Part shown: piece after piece, positions 43,031 to 51,543 of the stretch
Layout: every line of letters begins with the position of its first letter
Position numbering within the stretch: the stretch's first letter is position 1
From: Nocardioides alkalitolerans
GTDB lineage: Bacteria; Actinomycetota; Actinomycetes; Propionibacteriales; Nocardioidaceae
Direction: 5' to 3'
NCBI GenBank assembly: GCA_038184435.1
Contig: CP116227.1
Location: 4,183,501 to 4,247,500, forward strand
DNA: 64,000 nucleotides
Made by a program: the position numbers and the translations under genes
The notes under the pieces: model-generated
Told to the model about the DNA's origin: nothing
What the model saw: only the letters and a program-made list of their open reading frames with translations
Databases searched by the model: none

Positions 43031-45469
43031 ATGTCTCGCGGAATCATCCTCCGACTGCTGTTCGTGGTCGCGCTGCTCGCCGCCTGTGCGGCAGCCGCGT
43101 GGAAGATCGAGCCCCGGCTGGGCATCGACCTCGAGGGCGGCAGCCAGATCACGCTGACCGTGCTCTCCGACAAGGCGGGGGAGGACCCGACCGCCGGTGA
43201 CGTCGACCAGGTGGTCGAGGTGCTCCGCCAGCGCGTCGACGGTCTCGGCGTCAGCGAGTCGACGGTCGTGCGCTCCGGCTCCAACCGCATCATCATCGAG
43301 CTGCCCGGGGTCGAGGACCCCGACGAGGCGCTCGAGGTGCTCGGCCAGACGGCGCAGCTCGAGGTGCGGCCCGTCGTGCGCGCCTTCACGCAGGCCGACA
43401 CCGGCACCGTCCCCGAGTGCGCGGACGCCGCGGCGGCCGCCCGGGAGGACGGCTCCGCCGACGCCGAGGCGCAGGAGTGCGCCGTCACCGACGAGCAGGG
43501 CCAGGCCCTCGTGGTGGGTCCGGTCGCCCTCAAGGGCAACGACATCACCGGTGCCGCCGCCGAGCAGCCGCAGAACCAGGTCGACTGGGCCGTGACGGTC
43601 GACTTCTCCGGCGCCGGCTCCGACGCCTTCGGCGAGCTCAGCAAGGCCGCCGCCTGCGCCCAGAACCCCGCGAACCGCATCGCGATCCTCCTCGACGACG
43701 AGCCCATCTCCTCGCCCGAGGTCACCATCCCGTGCGGCGGCTCGATCACGGGCTCGACGCAGATCACCGGCAGCTTCAGCCAGGCCGAGGCCGACGACCT
43801 CGCCGTGCTCATCGAGGGCGGCTCGCTGCCCCTGCGCATCGCGAGCGAGGCGGACGGCGACGACATCGCGCCCGACGTGCGCACCATCGGCCCCACCCTC
43901 GGCAACTCGGCCATCAAGTCGTCCGCCGAGGCCGGCATCATCGGTGTGGCGCTGACGGGCCTCTTCGTCATCTTCGTCTACCGCCTCGTGGGCCTCATGG
44001 CGACGCTCGCGCTGGCGACCTACGCGCTGATCTCCTACGCGATGCTCGTCTTCCTCGGCGCGACCCTGACGCTGCCCGGTCTCGCCGGGTTCGTGCTCGC
44101 CATCGGACTCGCGATCGACGCCAACGTGCTCGTCTTCGAGAGAGCGAGGGAGGAGTTCGCCGCGAACCGGGCGGCCGGCCTGCGCCGGGCGCTCCAGGTG
44201 GGCTTCAACAAGGCGTTCACCGCCATCCTCGACTCCAACGTGACGACCCTGCTCGCGGCGATCCTGCTCGTGTTCCTCGCGTCCGGTCCCGTCCAGGGCT
44301 TCGGTGTCACGCTCATCATCGGCACCGTGGCGTCGATGATCTCGGCGCTCGTCATCGCCCGCATCCTGACGACCGCCGCCGTGTCGTCGCGCTGGGTGAA
44401 CCGCAACCCGAAGGTCACGGGCCTCGCGTCCGTGGGCCGCGTCCGGCTCTGGCTCGAGCGGAAGAACCCGCGCCTGATCCAGCGACGCAAGGTGTTCGTG
44501 CTCGGCTCGCTCACCGCCTGCATCATCGCGATCGCGGGCATCGCGACCCAGGGCCTCAACCTCGGCCTGGAGTTCACCGGCGGTCGCAACGTCATCTACG
44601 CGACGGAGCAGAGCATCACGCCGGACCGCGCCCGCGAGGTCATCGCGGACGCCGGGTTCCCCGAGGCCGTCGTGCAGACCGCCGACGCCGGTGACATCTC
44701 CGTGCGCACCGGTCGCATCAGCGACGCCGAGGAGGGCCAGATCCGCGAGGCGCTCGACCAGGAGGTCGGTGTCTCCGAGGTCGTCTCCGACGACAGCCTC
44801 GGAGCCGCGCTCGGTGGCGAGCTCTTCCGCAACGCCATCATCGCGCTCGTCCTGGCCCTGCTCGCCCAGATGATCTACCTGGCGATCCGGTTCAAGTGGA
44901 CGTTCGGTCTCGCCGCGGCCCTCGCGATGGCCAACGACGTCATCCTCGTCGTCGGCATCTTCGCGTGGCTCGGCAAGCCCATCGACGGCGTCTTCCTCGC
45001 CGCGGCCCTGACGATCATCGGTCTCTCCATCAACGACACGATCGTCGTCTTCGACCGCGTGCGCGAGAAGTGGTGGGCCACGGGCCAGGCGCGCAAGGAC
45101 CGCCTGGCGGCGGCCGCGGAGGCCGACGCCAAGGCGGCCGAGGGCGGCACCGTGCTGACGAAGCAGGCCGCCGAGGTCGAGGACCCGAACTTCGTCGACG
45201 TCACCAACCGCGCCGTCATCGAGACCCTGCCGCGCACGGTCAACACGGGTATCGGCTCGATCTTCATCCTGGCCGCGCTCACCATCCTCGGTGGCGACTC
45301 GCTGCAGGACTTCGCGCTCGCGCTGCTCCTCGGCCTGCTGTTCGGCACGGCGTCCACGACGCTGCTCGCCGGCCCGCTGCTGACCTACTTCAACCAGCGC
45401 TCGCCGTTCTCGCGCGACAAGAAGGAGCGCGCCAGCCGCGACCCGAACGACTCGGGCGCCGTGGTCTGA
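43031..45469 (+). CDS. secDF: Fused protein-export membrane protein SecDF
   Basis: SecDF uses the proton gradient to pull exported proteins out of the Sec channel. The 812-residue protein joins SecD (residues 1 to about 480: MSRGIILRLLFVVALLAACA, LGIDLEGGSQITLTVL, the P1 domain and the EFAANRA-containing TM region) and SecF (from about 490: LGLEFTGGRNVIYATEQS to the C-terminus). About twelve membrane segments are predicted. In many actinobacteria secD and secF are separate, next to yajC and ruvABC; here a single fused gene stands between hflX and a membrane protein. The ribosome binding site (AGAGCAGG) is weak. Confidence 0.93.
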   Translation: MSRGIILRLLFVVALLAACAAAAWKIEPRLGIDLEGGSQITLTVLSDKAGEDPTAGDVDQVVEVLRQRVDGLGVSESTVVRSGSNRIIIELPGVEDPDEALEVLGQTAQLEVRPVVRAFTQADTGTVPECADAAAAAREDGSADAEAQECAVTDEQGQALVVGPVALKGNDITGAAAEQPQNQVDWAVTVDFSGAGSDAFGELSKAAACAQNPANRIAILLDDEPISSPEVTIPCGGSITGSTQITGSFSQAEADDLAVLIEGGSLPLRIASEADGDDIAPDVRTIGPTLGNSAIKSSAEAGIIGVALTGLFVIFVYRLVGLMATLALATYALISYAMLVFLGATLTLPGLAGFVLAIGLAIDANVLVFERAREEFAANRAAGLRRALQVGFNKAFTAILDSNVTTLLAAILLVFLASGPVQGFGVTLIIGTVASMISALVIARILTTAAVSSRWVNRNPKVTGLASVGRVRLWLERKNPRLIQRRKVFVLGSLTACIIAIAGIATQGLNLGLEFTGGRNVIYATEQSITPDRAREVIADAGFPEAVVQTADAGDISVRTGRISDAEEGQIREALDQEVGVSEVVSDDSLGAALGGELFRNAIIALVLALLAQMIYLAIRFKWTFGLAAALAMANDVILVVGIFAWLGKPIDGVFLAAALTIIGLSINDTIVVFDRVREKWWATGQARKDRLAAAAEADAKAAEGGTVLTKQAAEVEDPNFVDVTNRAVIETLPRTVNTGIGSIFILAALTILGGDSLQDFALALLLGLLFGTASTTLLAGPLLTYFNQRSPFSRDKKERASRDPNDSGAVV

Positions 45470-45490
45470 GCGACGCGACCCCTCGCCGTA

Positions 45491-45526
45491 CCGACGGCCC
45501 GCCCCTCGCCGGGGGCGGGCCGTCGG
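45491..45526. terminator. Terminator of secDF
   Basis: CCGACGGCCCGCCC (45491-45504) pairs perfectly with GGGCGGGCCGTCGG (45513-45526). Confidence 0.85.
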
Positions 45527-45555
45527 CGTTGGTGGGGGGTGGCACAGTGCCGCCC

Positions 45556-46242
45556 ATGGACGTGCCGGCCGGGGGGAGCGCGGCGACGACCGCGCCCGCA
45601 GGCACCGTGGCGCGGCGGCTGCTCGCGATGGAGGCGGGCGGCTACCGCAGCATCGTGCGCTGGGTGCGGCGCCGCCCGGACATCCCGGCGGGTGCCGAGG
45701 CGGTCGGCTACAGCCAGATCAGCGGCCCCATGATGTGGCTCTTCGTCATCGGCTCGGCGGTCGAGGTGGTGGTCGTCCACGTCCTCCTCCACTGGTGGCC
45801 GTGGGTGCAGTGGCCGGTCCTGGTGCTCGGCGTCTGGGGGCTCGTCTTCATGGTCGGGCTGCTCGCCGGGGTGCGCACCCATCCGCACCTGCTGACCGAG
45901 GACACGTTGCGCGTGCGCTCCGGCCCGGTCCTCGACCTCGGGATCCCGTACGACGCGATCGCGTCCGTCTCGACCGCCGAGCGCTCGCTGGAGTCGTCGG
46001 CGCGGATCGTCGGGACGGACGCCCCGTCGGAGCCGCCGTCGGACGGCGGTCCCGGGACGTGGCTGGGCGTGGCCGTCTCGGGCGGGACGAACGTGCAGCT
46101 CCGGCTGGCCCGTGCGCTGACCGTTCCGCACCCCGGCCTGCGGGAGACCGGTGACCTCGAGGTCGTCGAGGTCGGTCTGTGGGCCGACGAGCCGCGGGTG
46201 CTGGCGCGCCTGCTGCGGGAGCGCGCGGGCCTGCGGGGCTGA
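45556..46242 (+). CDS. Membrane protein of unknown function
   Basis: The 228-residue protein has two adjacent membrane segments (PMMWLFVIGSAVEVVVVHVL and WPVLVLGVWGLVFMVGLLAG, about residues 59-105). A C-terminal soluble domain follows (DTLRVRSGPVLDLGIPYDAI, then LARALTVPHPGLRETGDLEV). The arrangement of two helices plus a beta-rich tail is like small PH-type membrane proteins, but I do not claim the family. The ATG at 45556 follows a strong terminator, so it has its own promoter, not clearly visible. Confidence 0.7.
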   Translation: MDVPAGGSAATTAPAGTVARRLLAMEAGGYRSIVRWVRRRPDIPAGAEAVGYSQISGPMMWLFVIGSAVEVVVVHVLLHWWPWVQWPVLVLGVWGLVFMVGLLAGVRTHPHLLTEDTLRVRSGPVLDLGIPYDAIASVSTAERSLESSARIVGTDAPSEPPSDGGPGTWLGVAVSGGTNVQLRLARALTVPHPGLRETGDLEVVEVGLWADEPRVLARLLRERAGLRG

Positions 46243-46288
46243 CGGGGCCGCCTGTGGATGCGCCGCGTCGTACCGGCGCCGCCGCGGC

Positions 46289-46294
46289 TAGGGT
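46289..46294 (+). promoter_or_regulatory. -10 element of leaderless dinG-type gene
   Basis: TAGGGT lies seven bases before the GTG at 46302. Confidence 0.6.
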
Positions 46295-46301
46295 TGCCCG
46301 G

Positions 46302-48401
46302 GTGTCCTCCCCCTCCGCGAACACCCCCGACGAGCCTGCCGTGACGGCCTCCGCCGGGCGTCCGTCGCGGGTGCGCGAGGTGCTCGGCACGGCGGTCGCC
46401 GCGCTCGGCGGCGCCGAGCGGGCGGGGCAGCTGCAGATGGCGGACGCCGTCGCGGAGGCGCTCGCCGGCAAGGAGCACCTGCTGGTGCAGGCAGGCACCG
46501 GCACCGGCAAGTCGTTGGCCTACCTGGTGCCCTCGATGCTCCACTCCGAGCGGGTCGTGATCGCCACGGCGACGCTCGCGCTGCAGCACCAGCTGGTCGA
46601 GCGGGACCTGCCGCGGCTCGTGAAGGCGGTCAAGGGCGAGAAGGGCGTCGACACGTCCTACGCGGTGCTCAAGGGCCGGTCGAACTACGCGTGCCTCCAC
46701 CGCATCCGGGAGGGCGTCCCCGACGACCAGGGCGTGCTGGTCGAGGTGCCGGAGGGCACGCTGGGCGCCGAGGTGCTGGCCCTGCGCTCGTGGGCGGAGG
46801 AGCAGGCGGAGTCGGGCGGCCCCGGCGACAAGGACCACGCGCCGCGCCACAACGACCGCACGTGGCGCCAGGTGAGCGTCAGCGCGCGGGAGTGCCTGGG
46901 CGCCACGCGCTGCGCCTACGGCGAGGAGTGCTTCGCCGAGCGCGCCAAGGCGAAGGCCGCCGACTCGCAGCTCGTCATCACCAACCACTCGCTGCTCGCG
47001 ATCGACGCGATCGAGGGCATCCCGATGATCCCGGAGTACGACGCGGTCGTCGTCGACGAGGCCCACGAGCTGGTCGCGCGCGTGACGCAGGCCGCCACCG
47101 ACGAGCTCAGCGCCAACGACGTCGACCGGGCCGCGCGCCGGGCCCGCCGCCACGTCGAGGAGGCGGACTCGCCCAGCAACCCCGCCGACGACCTGGCCGA
47201 CGCGGCCGAGTCGTTGCGGGCGGCGATGAGCGAGACGGAGGCGGGTCGCCTCGACCGGCTTCCGGACCTCGTCGCCGAGTCGCTGGAGCTGGTCCGCGAC
47301 GCGGCCCGCGAGTGCGTCTCGGCGTTCGCGCGGGGACCGAAGGACGCGCCCGGCGAGCCCGACGCCGGCAAGGCGCAGGCCAAGGCGGGGGTGCAGGAGG
47401 TCTTCGCGACCGCGGAGCGCCTGGCCGCCAACAGCGAGAACGACGTGGTGTGGCTCTCCCGGCCCTTCGGGTCGGGCCGCGACCGGATCCCCGACCGCCT
47501 CTGCGTGGCGCCCCTGCAGGTCTGGGGCCAGATGCGCGACCGGCTGCTGACGGAGTCGACGGTCGTCTTCACCTCGGCGACGCTCATGCTCGGCGGCGAC
47601 TTCGACGTGGTGGCCTCGACGGTCGGCCTCAAGCCCTCCGAGCGCGCCGACCGGATCGGCGCCTCCGACGCGGCGCCGGCCGCGAAGGTGGACGGCGACG
47701 CCGCCGCGACGTCGGGGGTGCTGCCGTGGCGCGGCCTCGACGTCGGCTCGCCGTTCGACTACGGGCGGCAGGGGATCCTCTACGTCGCGCGTCACCTCCC
47801 GCCGCCCGGCCGCGACGGTCTCGGCGCGGCCCAGGTCGACGAGATCGTGCGGCTCATCGACGCCGCGGAGGGCCGCACGCTCGGCCTCTTCTCCTCGCGG
47901 CGCGCGGCGGAGGCGGCGGCCGAGGCCGTGCGGGAGCGCCTGCCCCACCTGACGACGCTCGCCCAGGGCGACGCGCAGCTCTCGGAGCTGACCCGCCAGT
48001 TCGTCGGCGACCCCCACACCAACCTGTTCGGCACGCTGGGGCTCTGGCAGGGCCTCGACGTGCCCGGCGACACCTGTCAGCTCGTCATCATCGACCGCAT
48101 CCCGTTCCCGCGGCCCGACGACCCGTTGATGTCGGCCCGCCAGCGGGCCGTGGACGCGGCCGGCGGCAACGGCTTCATGCAGGTCGCGGCCACCCACGCC
48201 GCGCTCCTCCTCGCGCAGGGCGCGGGCCGGCTCATCCGCACGGTCGAGGACCGCGGGGTCGTGGCGATGCTCGACCCGCGCCTGGCGACGGCGCGCTACG
48301 GCCGCTTCCTCGAGGCCAGCCTCCCCGCCATGTGGCGCACGACGGACCCGGAGATCGTGGTCAAGGCGCTGGCCCGGCTCTCGGCCTCAGCCGAGGAGTG
48401 A
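46302..48401 (+). CDS. dinG: ATP-dependent DNA helicase, DinG/XPD type
   Basis: The 699-residue superfamily 2 helicase has Walker A QAGTGTGKSLAYLVP (about residues 62-76), motif Ia IATATLALQHQL, DEAH box VVDEAHELVARV and the C-terminal motif VAATHAALLLAQGAGRLIRT (VI). Four cysteines (SNYACLHR, ARECLGATRCAYGEECF) are placed as the 4Fe-4S cluster of the XPD/DinG branch. It probably unwinds DNA at replication-transcription conflicts. The GTG has TAGGGT seven bases upstream. The 3' end overlaps the convergent phosphatase gene by 15 bp. Confidence 0.92.
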   Translation: MSSPSANTPDEPAVTASAGRPSRVREVLGTAVAALGGAERAGQLQMADAVAEALAGKEHLLVQAGTGTGKSLAYLVPSMLHSERVVIATATLALQHQLVERDLPRLVKAVKGEKGVDTSYAVLKGRSNYACLHRIREGVPDDQGVLVEVPEGTLGAEVLALRSWAEEQAESGGPGDKDHAPRHNDRTWRQVSVSARECLGATRCAYGEECFAERAKAKAADSQLVITNHSLLAIDAIEGIPMIPEYDAVVVDEAHELVARVTQAATDELSANDVDRAARRARRHVEEADSPSNPADDLADAAESLRAAMSETEAGRLDRLPDLVAESLELVRDAARECVSAFARGPKDAPGEPDAGKAQAKAGVQEVFATAERLAANSENDVVWLSRPFGSGRDRIPDRLCVAPLQVWGQMRDRLLTESTVVFTSATLMLGGDFDVVASTVGLKPSERADRIGASDAAPAAKVDGDAAATSGVLPWRGLDVGSPFDYGRQGILYVARHLPPPGRDGLGAAQVDEIVRLIDAAEGRTLGLFSSRRAAEAAAEAVRERLPHLTTLAQGDAQLSELTRQFVGDPHTNLFGTLGLWQGLDVPGDTCQLVIIDRIPFPRPDDPLMSARQRAVDAAGGNGFMQVAATHAALLLAQGAGRLIRTVEDRGVVAMLDPRLATARYGRFLEASLPAMWRTTDPEIVVKALARLSASAEE

Positions 48402-49736
48402 CCGCCCGTCCCAGGCCCACCGCCCGGTGGGGAAGGGCAGGCCGAGGAAGCGCGCGACCGTCGGCGTGACGTCGACGGTGGTGGCCACCAACGGGGAGGT
48501 CCGGCCCCGCGGCACGGCCGGGTGCCCGCCCGCGAGGAAGAAGGGGATCGGCTCCGTCGTGGGGTGCCCGTGGTTGCCGGGGATGGGGTTGGCGAGCACG
48601 TGCGGGTCGGAGAACCGCCAGCCCGCGCGGCAGTAGACGACGACGTCGCCGGCGTTCGCCCCGAGGCGGAGGCTCGGCACGCGCGCCCGGTCGTAGACCC
48701 CGAGCACCCCCGCCTGCGCCTTGGCGATCGCCACGATGCGGTCGACGCCCGCCTGCCGCTGGGAGGCCGGGCCCGTCCAGTAGACGAGGTTCGCGCCGCC
48801 GTTCTGGGCGATCGCGACCTTGCCCTTCAGCAGCGGGTCGGCCGCGAACGGCGAGCTCAACGAGACGACCTTGTGGGGCAGCGACCAGTCCATCGAGTGG
48901 TCGGCGAGCACCACGACCAGCGACCGCTCCCAGCGTCCGGTGGACTTCAGCATGTCGACGAAGCGCTTCACCTGCAGGTCGGTCGCCACCAGCGCCGTAC
49001 GCCGCAGCAGCTCCAGCGACAGCCCGCCCGTCAGGTCGGTGTGGCCCACGCGGTCGACGTCGCCCAGGTTGACGAAGACGAGGTGGGGGTCGAACTCCTC
49101 GACGATCGAGAGCGCCGCGTCCATGGTGAACGGGTCGGGGGCGTGCCCGCTGACGGGCACGATCGGGCCGGGTTCCCAGCGGTACGTCGCGTTCCGCCCG
49201 AAGATGCCGTAGAGGTACTCCTTGCTCAGCACGGAGCCCGCCGTCATGCCGTGCTTGCGCGCGAGCGTCATCAGCGTGGTGGCCTTGAGGTCCGTCGGGA
49301 GCTCCAGGGTGCGCTCGGCGCCGAGCGCGCGGTCGTAGATCGAGTTGGCCGGCACGCCGTTCCGGTCGGGCCGCACGCCGGTCATCATCATCACGTGGTT
49401 GGGGATCGTCTCCATGATCGGGAGCGACCGTCCCTGCGGGAAGTGGAGCCCCCCGGCGCGCAGTGCCCGCAGGTTCGGCATCAGTCCCGAGTCGATCTCG
49501 TCGGGACGGCAGCCGTCGACGACGATCACGTAGGCCCGGTTGGCCAGCGCCGGACGGGTGCCGGCCGCTGCCCGCTCCGCGCCGAGGGCGGCCGAGAAGG
49601 TGAGCGCCGCGCCGCCGGCCCCGGCGACCTTGAGGAAGGTACGGCGCTGGGCCGCGGGCCGCAGGTGCTCCCGCTCGGGGTCACCGTCGAGGAACGGCGA
49701 CGGGGACGCGGGGTCCCGGTGCGCGCAGTCGGTCAT
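48387..49736 (-). CDS. Alkaline phosphatase-superfamily protein, Tat-exported
   Basis: The 449-residue protein has a twin-arginine signal (QRRTFLKVAGAGGAALTFSA, about residues 30-49). The phosphodiesterase/nucleotide pyrophosphatase-type core follows: IVVDGCRPDEID, SLPIMETIPNHVMMMTGVRPDRNG with the nucleophile Thr in the ETIPNH segment, LGDVDRVGHTD, VLADHSMDW and a final NHGHPTTEPIPFFLAGG. These are typical bimetal ligands. It lies one base after the phoD stop and so forms an operon of two exported phosphatases. Probable role: phosphate scavenging. Confidence 0.85.
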   Translation of the reverse strand: MTDCAHRDPASPSPFLDGDPEREHLRPAAQRRTFLKVAGAGGAALTFSAALGAERAAAGTRPALANRAYVIVVDGCRPDEIDSGLMPNLRALRAGGLHFPQGRSLPIMETIPNHVMMMTGVRPDRNGVPANSIYDRALGAERTLELPTDLKATTLMTLARKHGMTAGSVLSKEYLYGIFGRNATYRWEPGPIVPVSGHAPDPFTMDAALSIVEEFDPHLVFVNLGDVDRVGHTDLTGGLSLELLRRTALVATDLQVKRFVDMLKSTGRWERSLVVVLADHSMDWSLPHKVVSLSSPFAADPLLKGKVAIAQNGGANLVYWTGPASQRQAGVDRIVAIAKAQAGVLGVYDRARVPSLRLGANAGDVVVYCRAGWRFSDPHVLANPIPGNHGHPTTEPIPFFLAGGHPAVPRGRTSPLVATTVDVTPTVARFLGLPFPTGRWAWDGRSLLG

Positions 49737-49737
49737 G

Positions 49738-51453
49738 TCAGCGTCCTCCCACGGGCCCGGCGGCCCGGCTGATGGTGTTGGTGCCGGCGAGCGTCTGGAA
49801 CGAGGCGGCGTGGGTGCTGCCGGCACCGCGCTGGTCGCGCGGGCCGGTGACGTACCAGTCCATCTGCACCCGCGCGCTCGTCACGTCGAGCACCGAGTAG
49901 CCGTGCGAGTCGAAGTCGAGGTAGCGGACGTGCCGGTTGGCCAGCCGGATCGCCGACTCGACGGCGACGCTCCCGGTGCGCGGCGGCACGCCGAGGATGT
50001 CCTTGAGGTTGTTGGACGTGACCGAGCTGGCCACGAGCTCGACGCCGGCCGAGCGGCTGAGCGGGTAGGTCGCGACGTCGTACGGCAGGTCGGCGGCCCA
50101 CCCGGAGTGGATGTCGCCGGTGACGAACACCGTGTCGCGGATGCCCCGGTCGCGGATGTGGGCGAAGAGCTCGCGTCGGTCGTCGGTGTAGCCGTCCCAC
50201 TGGTCGACGTTGTAGGGCGAGCCGTCGCGCGGCAGCAGGTGCGTCACGTCGTTGACGGGGTCGAGGAGCTCGGTCGGCAGCTGCGCGAAGGTGACGGGGG
50301 CGATCATCACCGGGTTGCCGACGAGCTTCCACTGCACCTGGGTCGTGGCGACCGCGTTCTTCAGCCAGTCGAGCTGGGCGCGGCCGGTGATGGTGCGGGC
50401 GGGGTCGCTGACGCGGGCGTCGACGGCGGGGTAGGCGACCTGCTCGTCGCGGTAGGTGCGCAGGTCGAGCATGGAGAGCTCGGCGAGGCGGCCGAACCGG
50501 AGGCTGCGGAACAGCCGCGTCCCGTCGCCGAGCGCGGCGGTGCCGTTCATCCGCACCGGCATCCACTCGTCGTAGGCCCGGTGGGCCCGCGCGCGCCGCG
50601 TCGCCCAGTCGCCCTCGGTCGGCTGGTGGTTCTCGGCGCCGTCGCGCCAGGCGTCGTTGGTCGTCTCGTGGTCGTCCCACGTGACGATGAATGGGTACTT
50701 CGAGTGCAGCCACTGCAGGTCGGGGTCCTGCTTGTACTGCGCGTGGCGCTGCCGGTAGTCGGCCAGCGAGACCATCTCCCGGGCCGGCACGTGGCGGCGC
50801 ACGTCGACGTTGTCCCGGCCGAGCCCGTACTCGCCCGGCCCGTACTCGTAGAGGTAGTCCCCGAGGTGGAGGATCGCGTCCAGGTCGTCGCGCTGGGCGA
50901 GGTGCCGGTAGGCGTGGAAGTAGCCCGCCTGCAGGTTGGCGCACGAGACCACGCCGAGACGGAGGCGCTCGGGCACGGCGGTCGTCGCCGGTGCGGTGCG
51001 CGTGCGGCCCACCGGGCTGGCGACGCCGCCGTAGAGGAAGCGGTAGACGTACCGCGTCCCCGGCCGCAGCCCGGTCGCGTCGACCTTCACGGTGTGGTCC
51101 GCGGCCGCCCCGGTGCGGTAGGTGCCACGCGCCGCCAGGTGGAGGAAGCGTGTGTCGGTCGCGACCTGCCACTCGACGGTGACGTTGGCGCCCCGTCCGG
51201 AACCGGGGGTCGCGTCCCGCTGGGGCGTCACCCGCGTCCACAGCACGACGCGGTCGGGGAGGGGGTCGCCGGAGGCGACGCCGTGCTGGAAGTACGGCGA
51301 GCCGGCGGCCTCGGCGGGGGGCGCGCCCCACGGGTCCGCCAGCACGGCGGCGCCGGCCACGGCGGAACCGACCACGGCGGAACCGGCGAGCACGGTACGG
51401 CGGTGGACCGGCAGCGTCGGTGCCGGCGCGTCGGGCGATGAGTCCTGGGTCAC
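49738..51453 (-). CDS. phoD: Alkaline phosphatase D
   Basis: PhoD hydrolyses phosphate mono- and diesters outside the cell. The 571-residue protein has a Tat signal (VHRRTVLAGSAVVGSAVAGA, about residues 16-35), an Fn3-like N-terminal domain (SPYFQHGVASGDPLPDRVVL) and the metal core VSCANLQAGYF with the iron-binding Cys, LHLGDYLYEYGPGEYG, VTWDDHETTNDAW, FVTGDIHSGWAADLP. The start is GTG at 51453. It leads an operon with the second phosphatase gene, one base apart. No clear PHO box is visible upstream. Confidence 0.9.
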   Translation of the reverse strand: MTQDSSPDAPAPTLPVHRRTVLAGSAVVGSAVAGAAVLADPWGAPPAEAAGSPYFQHGVASGDPLPDRVVLWTRVTPQRDATPGSGRGANVTVEWQVATDTRFLHLAARGTYRTGAAADHTVKVDATGLRPGTRYVYRFLYGGVASPVGRTRTAPATTAVPERLRLGVVSCANLQAGYFHAYRHLAQRDDLDAILHLGDYLYEYGPGEYGLGRDNVDVRRHVPAREMVSLADYRQRHAQYKQDPDLQWLHSKYPFIVTWDDHETTNDAWRDGAENHQPTEGDWATRRARAHRAYDEWMPVRMNGTAALGDGTRLFRSLRFGRLAELSMLDLRTYRDEQVAYPAVDARVSDPARTITGRAQLDWLKNAVATTQVQWKLVGNPVMIAPVTFAQLPTELLDPVNDVTHLLPRDGSPYNVDQWDGYTDDRRELFAHIRDRGIRDTVFVTGDIHSGWAADLPYDVATYPLSRSAGVELVASSVTSNNLKDILGVPPRTGSVAVESAIRLANRHVRYLDFDSHGYSVLDVTSARVQMDWYVTGPRDQRGAGSTHAASFQTLAGTNTISRAAGPVGGR

Positions 51454-51543
51454 ACCTCGGTAACGAGGTCCGGTCCCGCGGGTTCCGCGCGCAGCGGTGT
51501 GAGCACGGTCCGGACGGCGAACCGTCGCCCTCCGTTCACGCGG

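Noticed and set aside
43031..43090. Lipoprotein signal in SecDF (LAAC near residue 19)
   Set aside because: SecD starts with a normal membrane helix and the LAAC lies within it; lipidation of SecDF is not expected.
51454..51543. PHO box upstream of phoD
   Set aside because: A single GTTCGCCGTCC-like unit can be found on the minus strand but without an adjacent second repeat.
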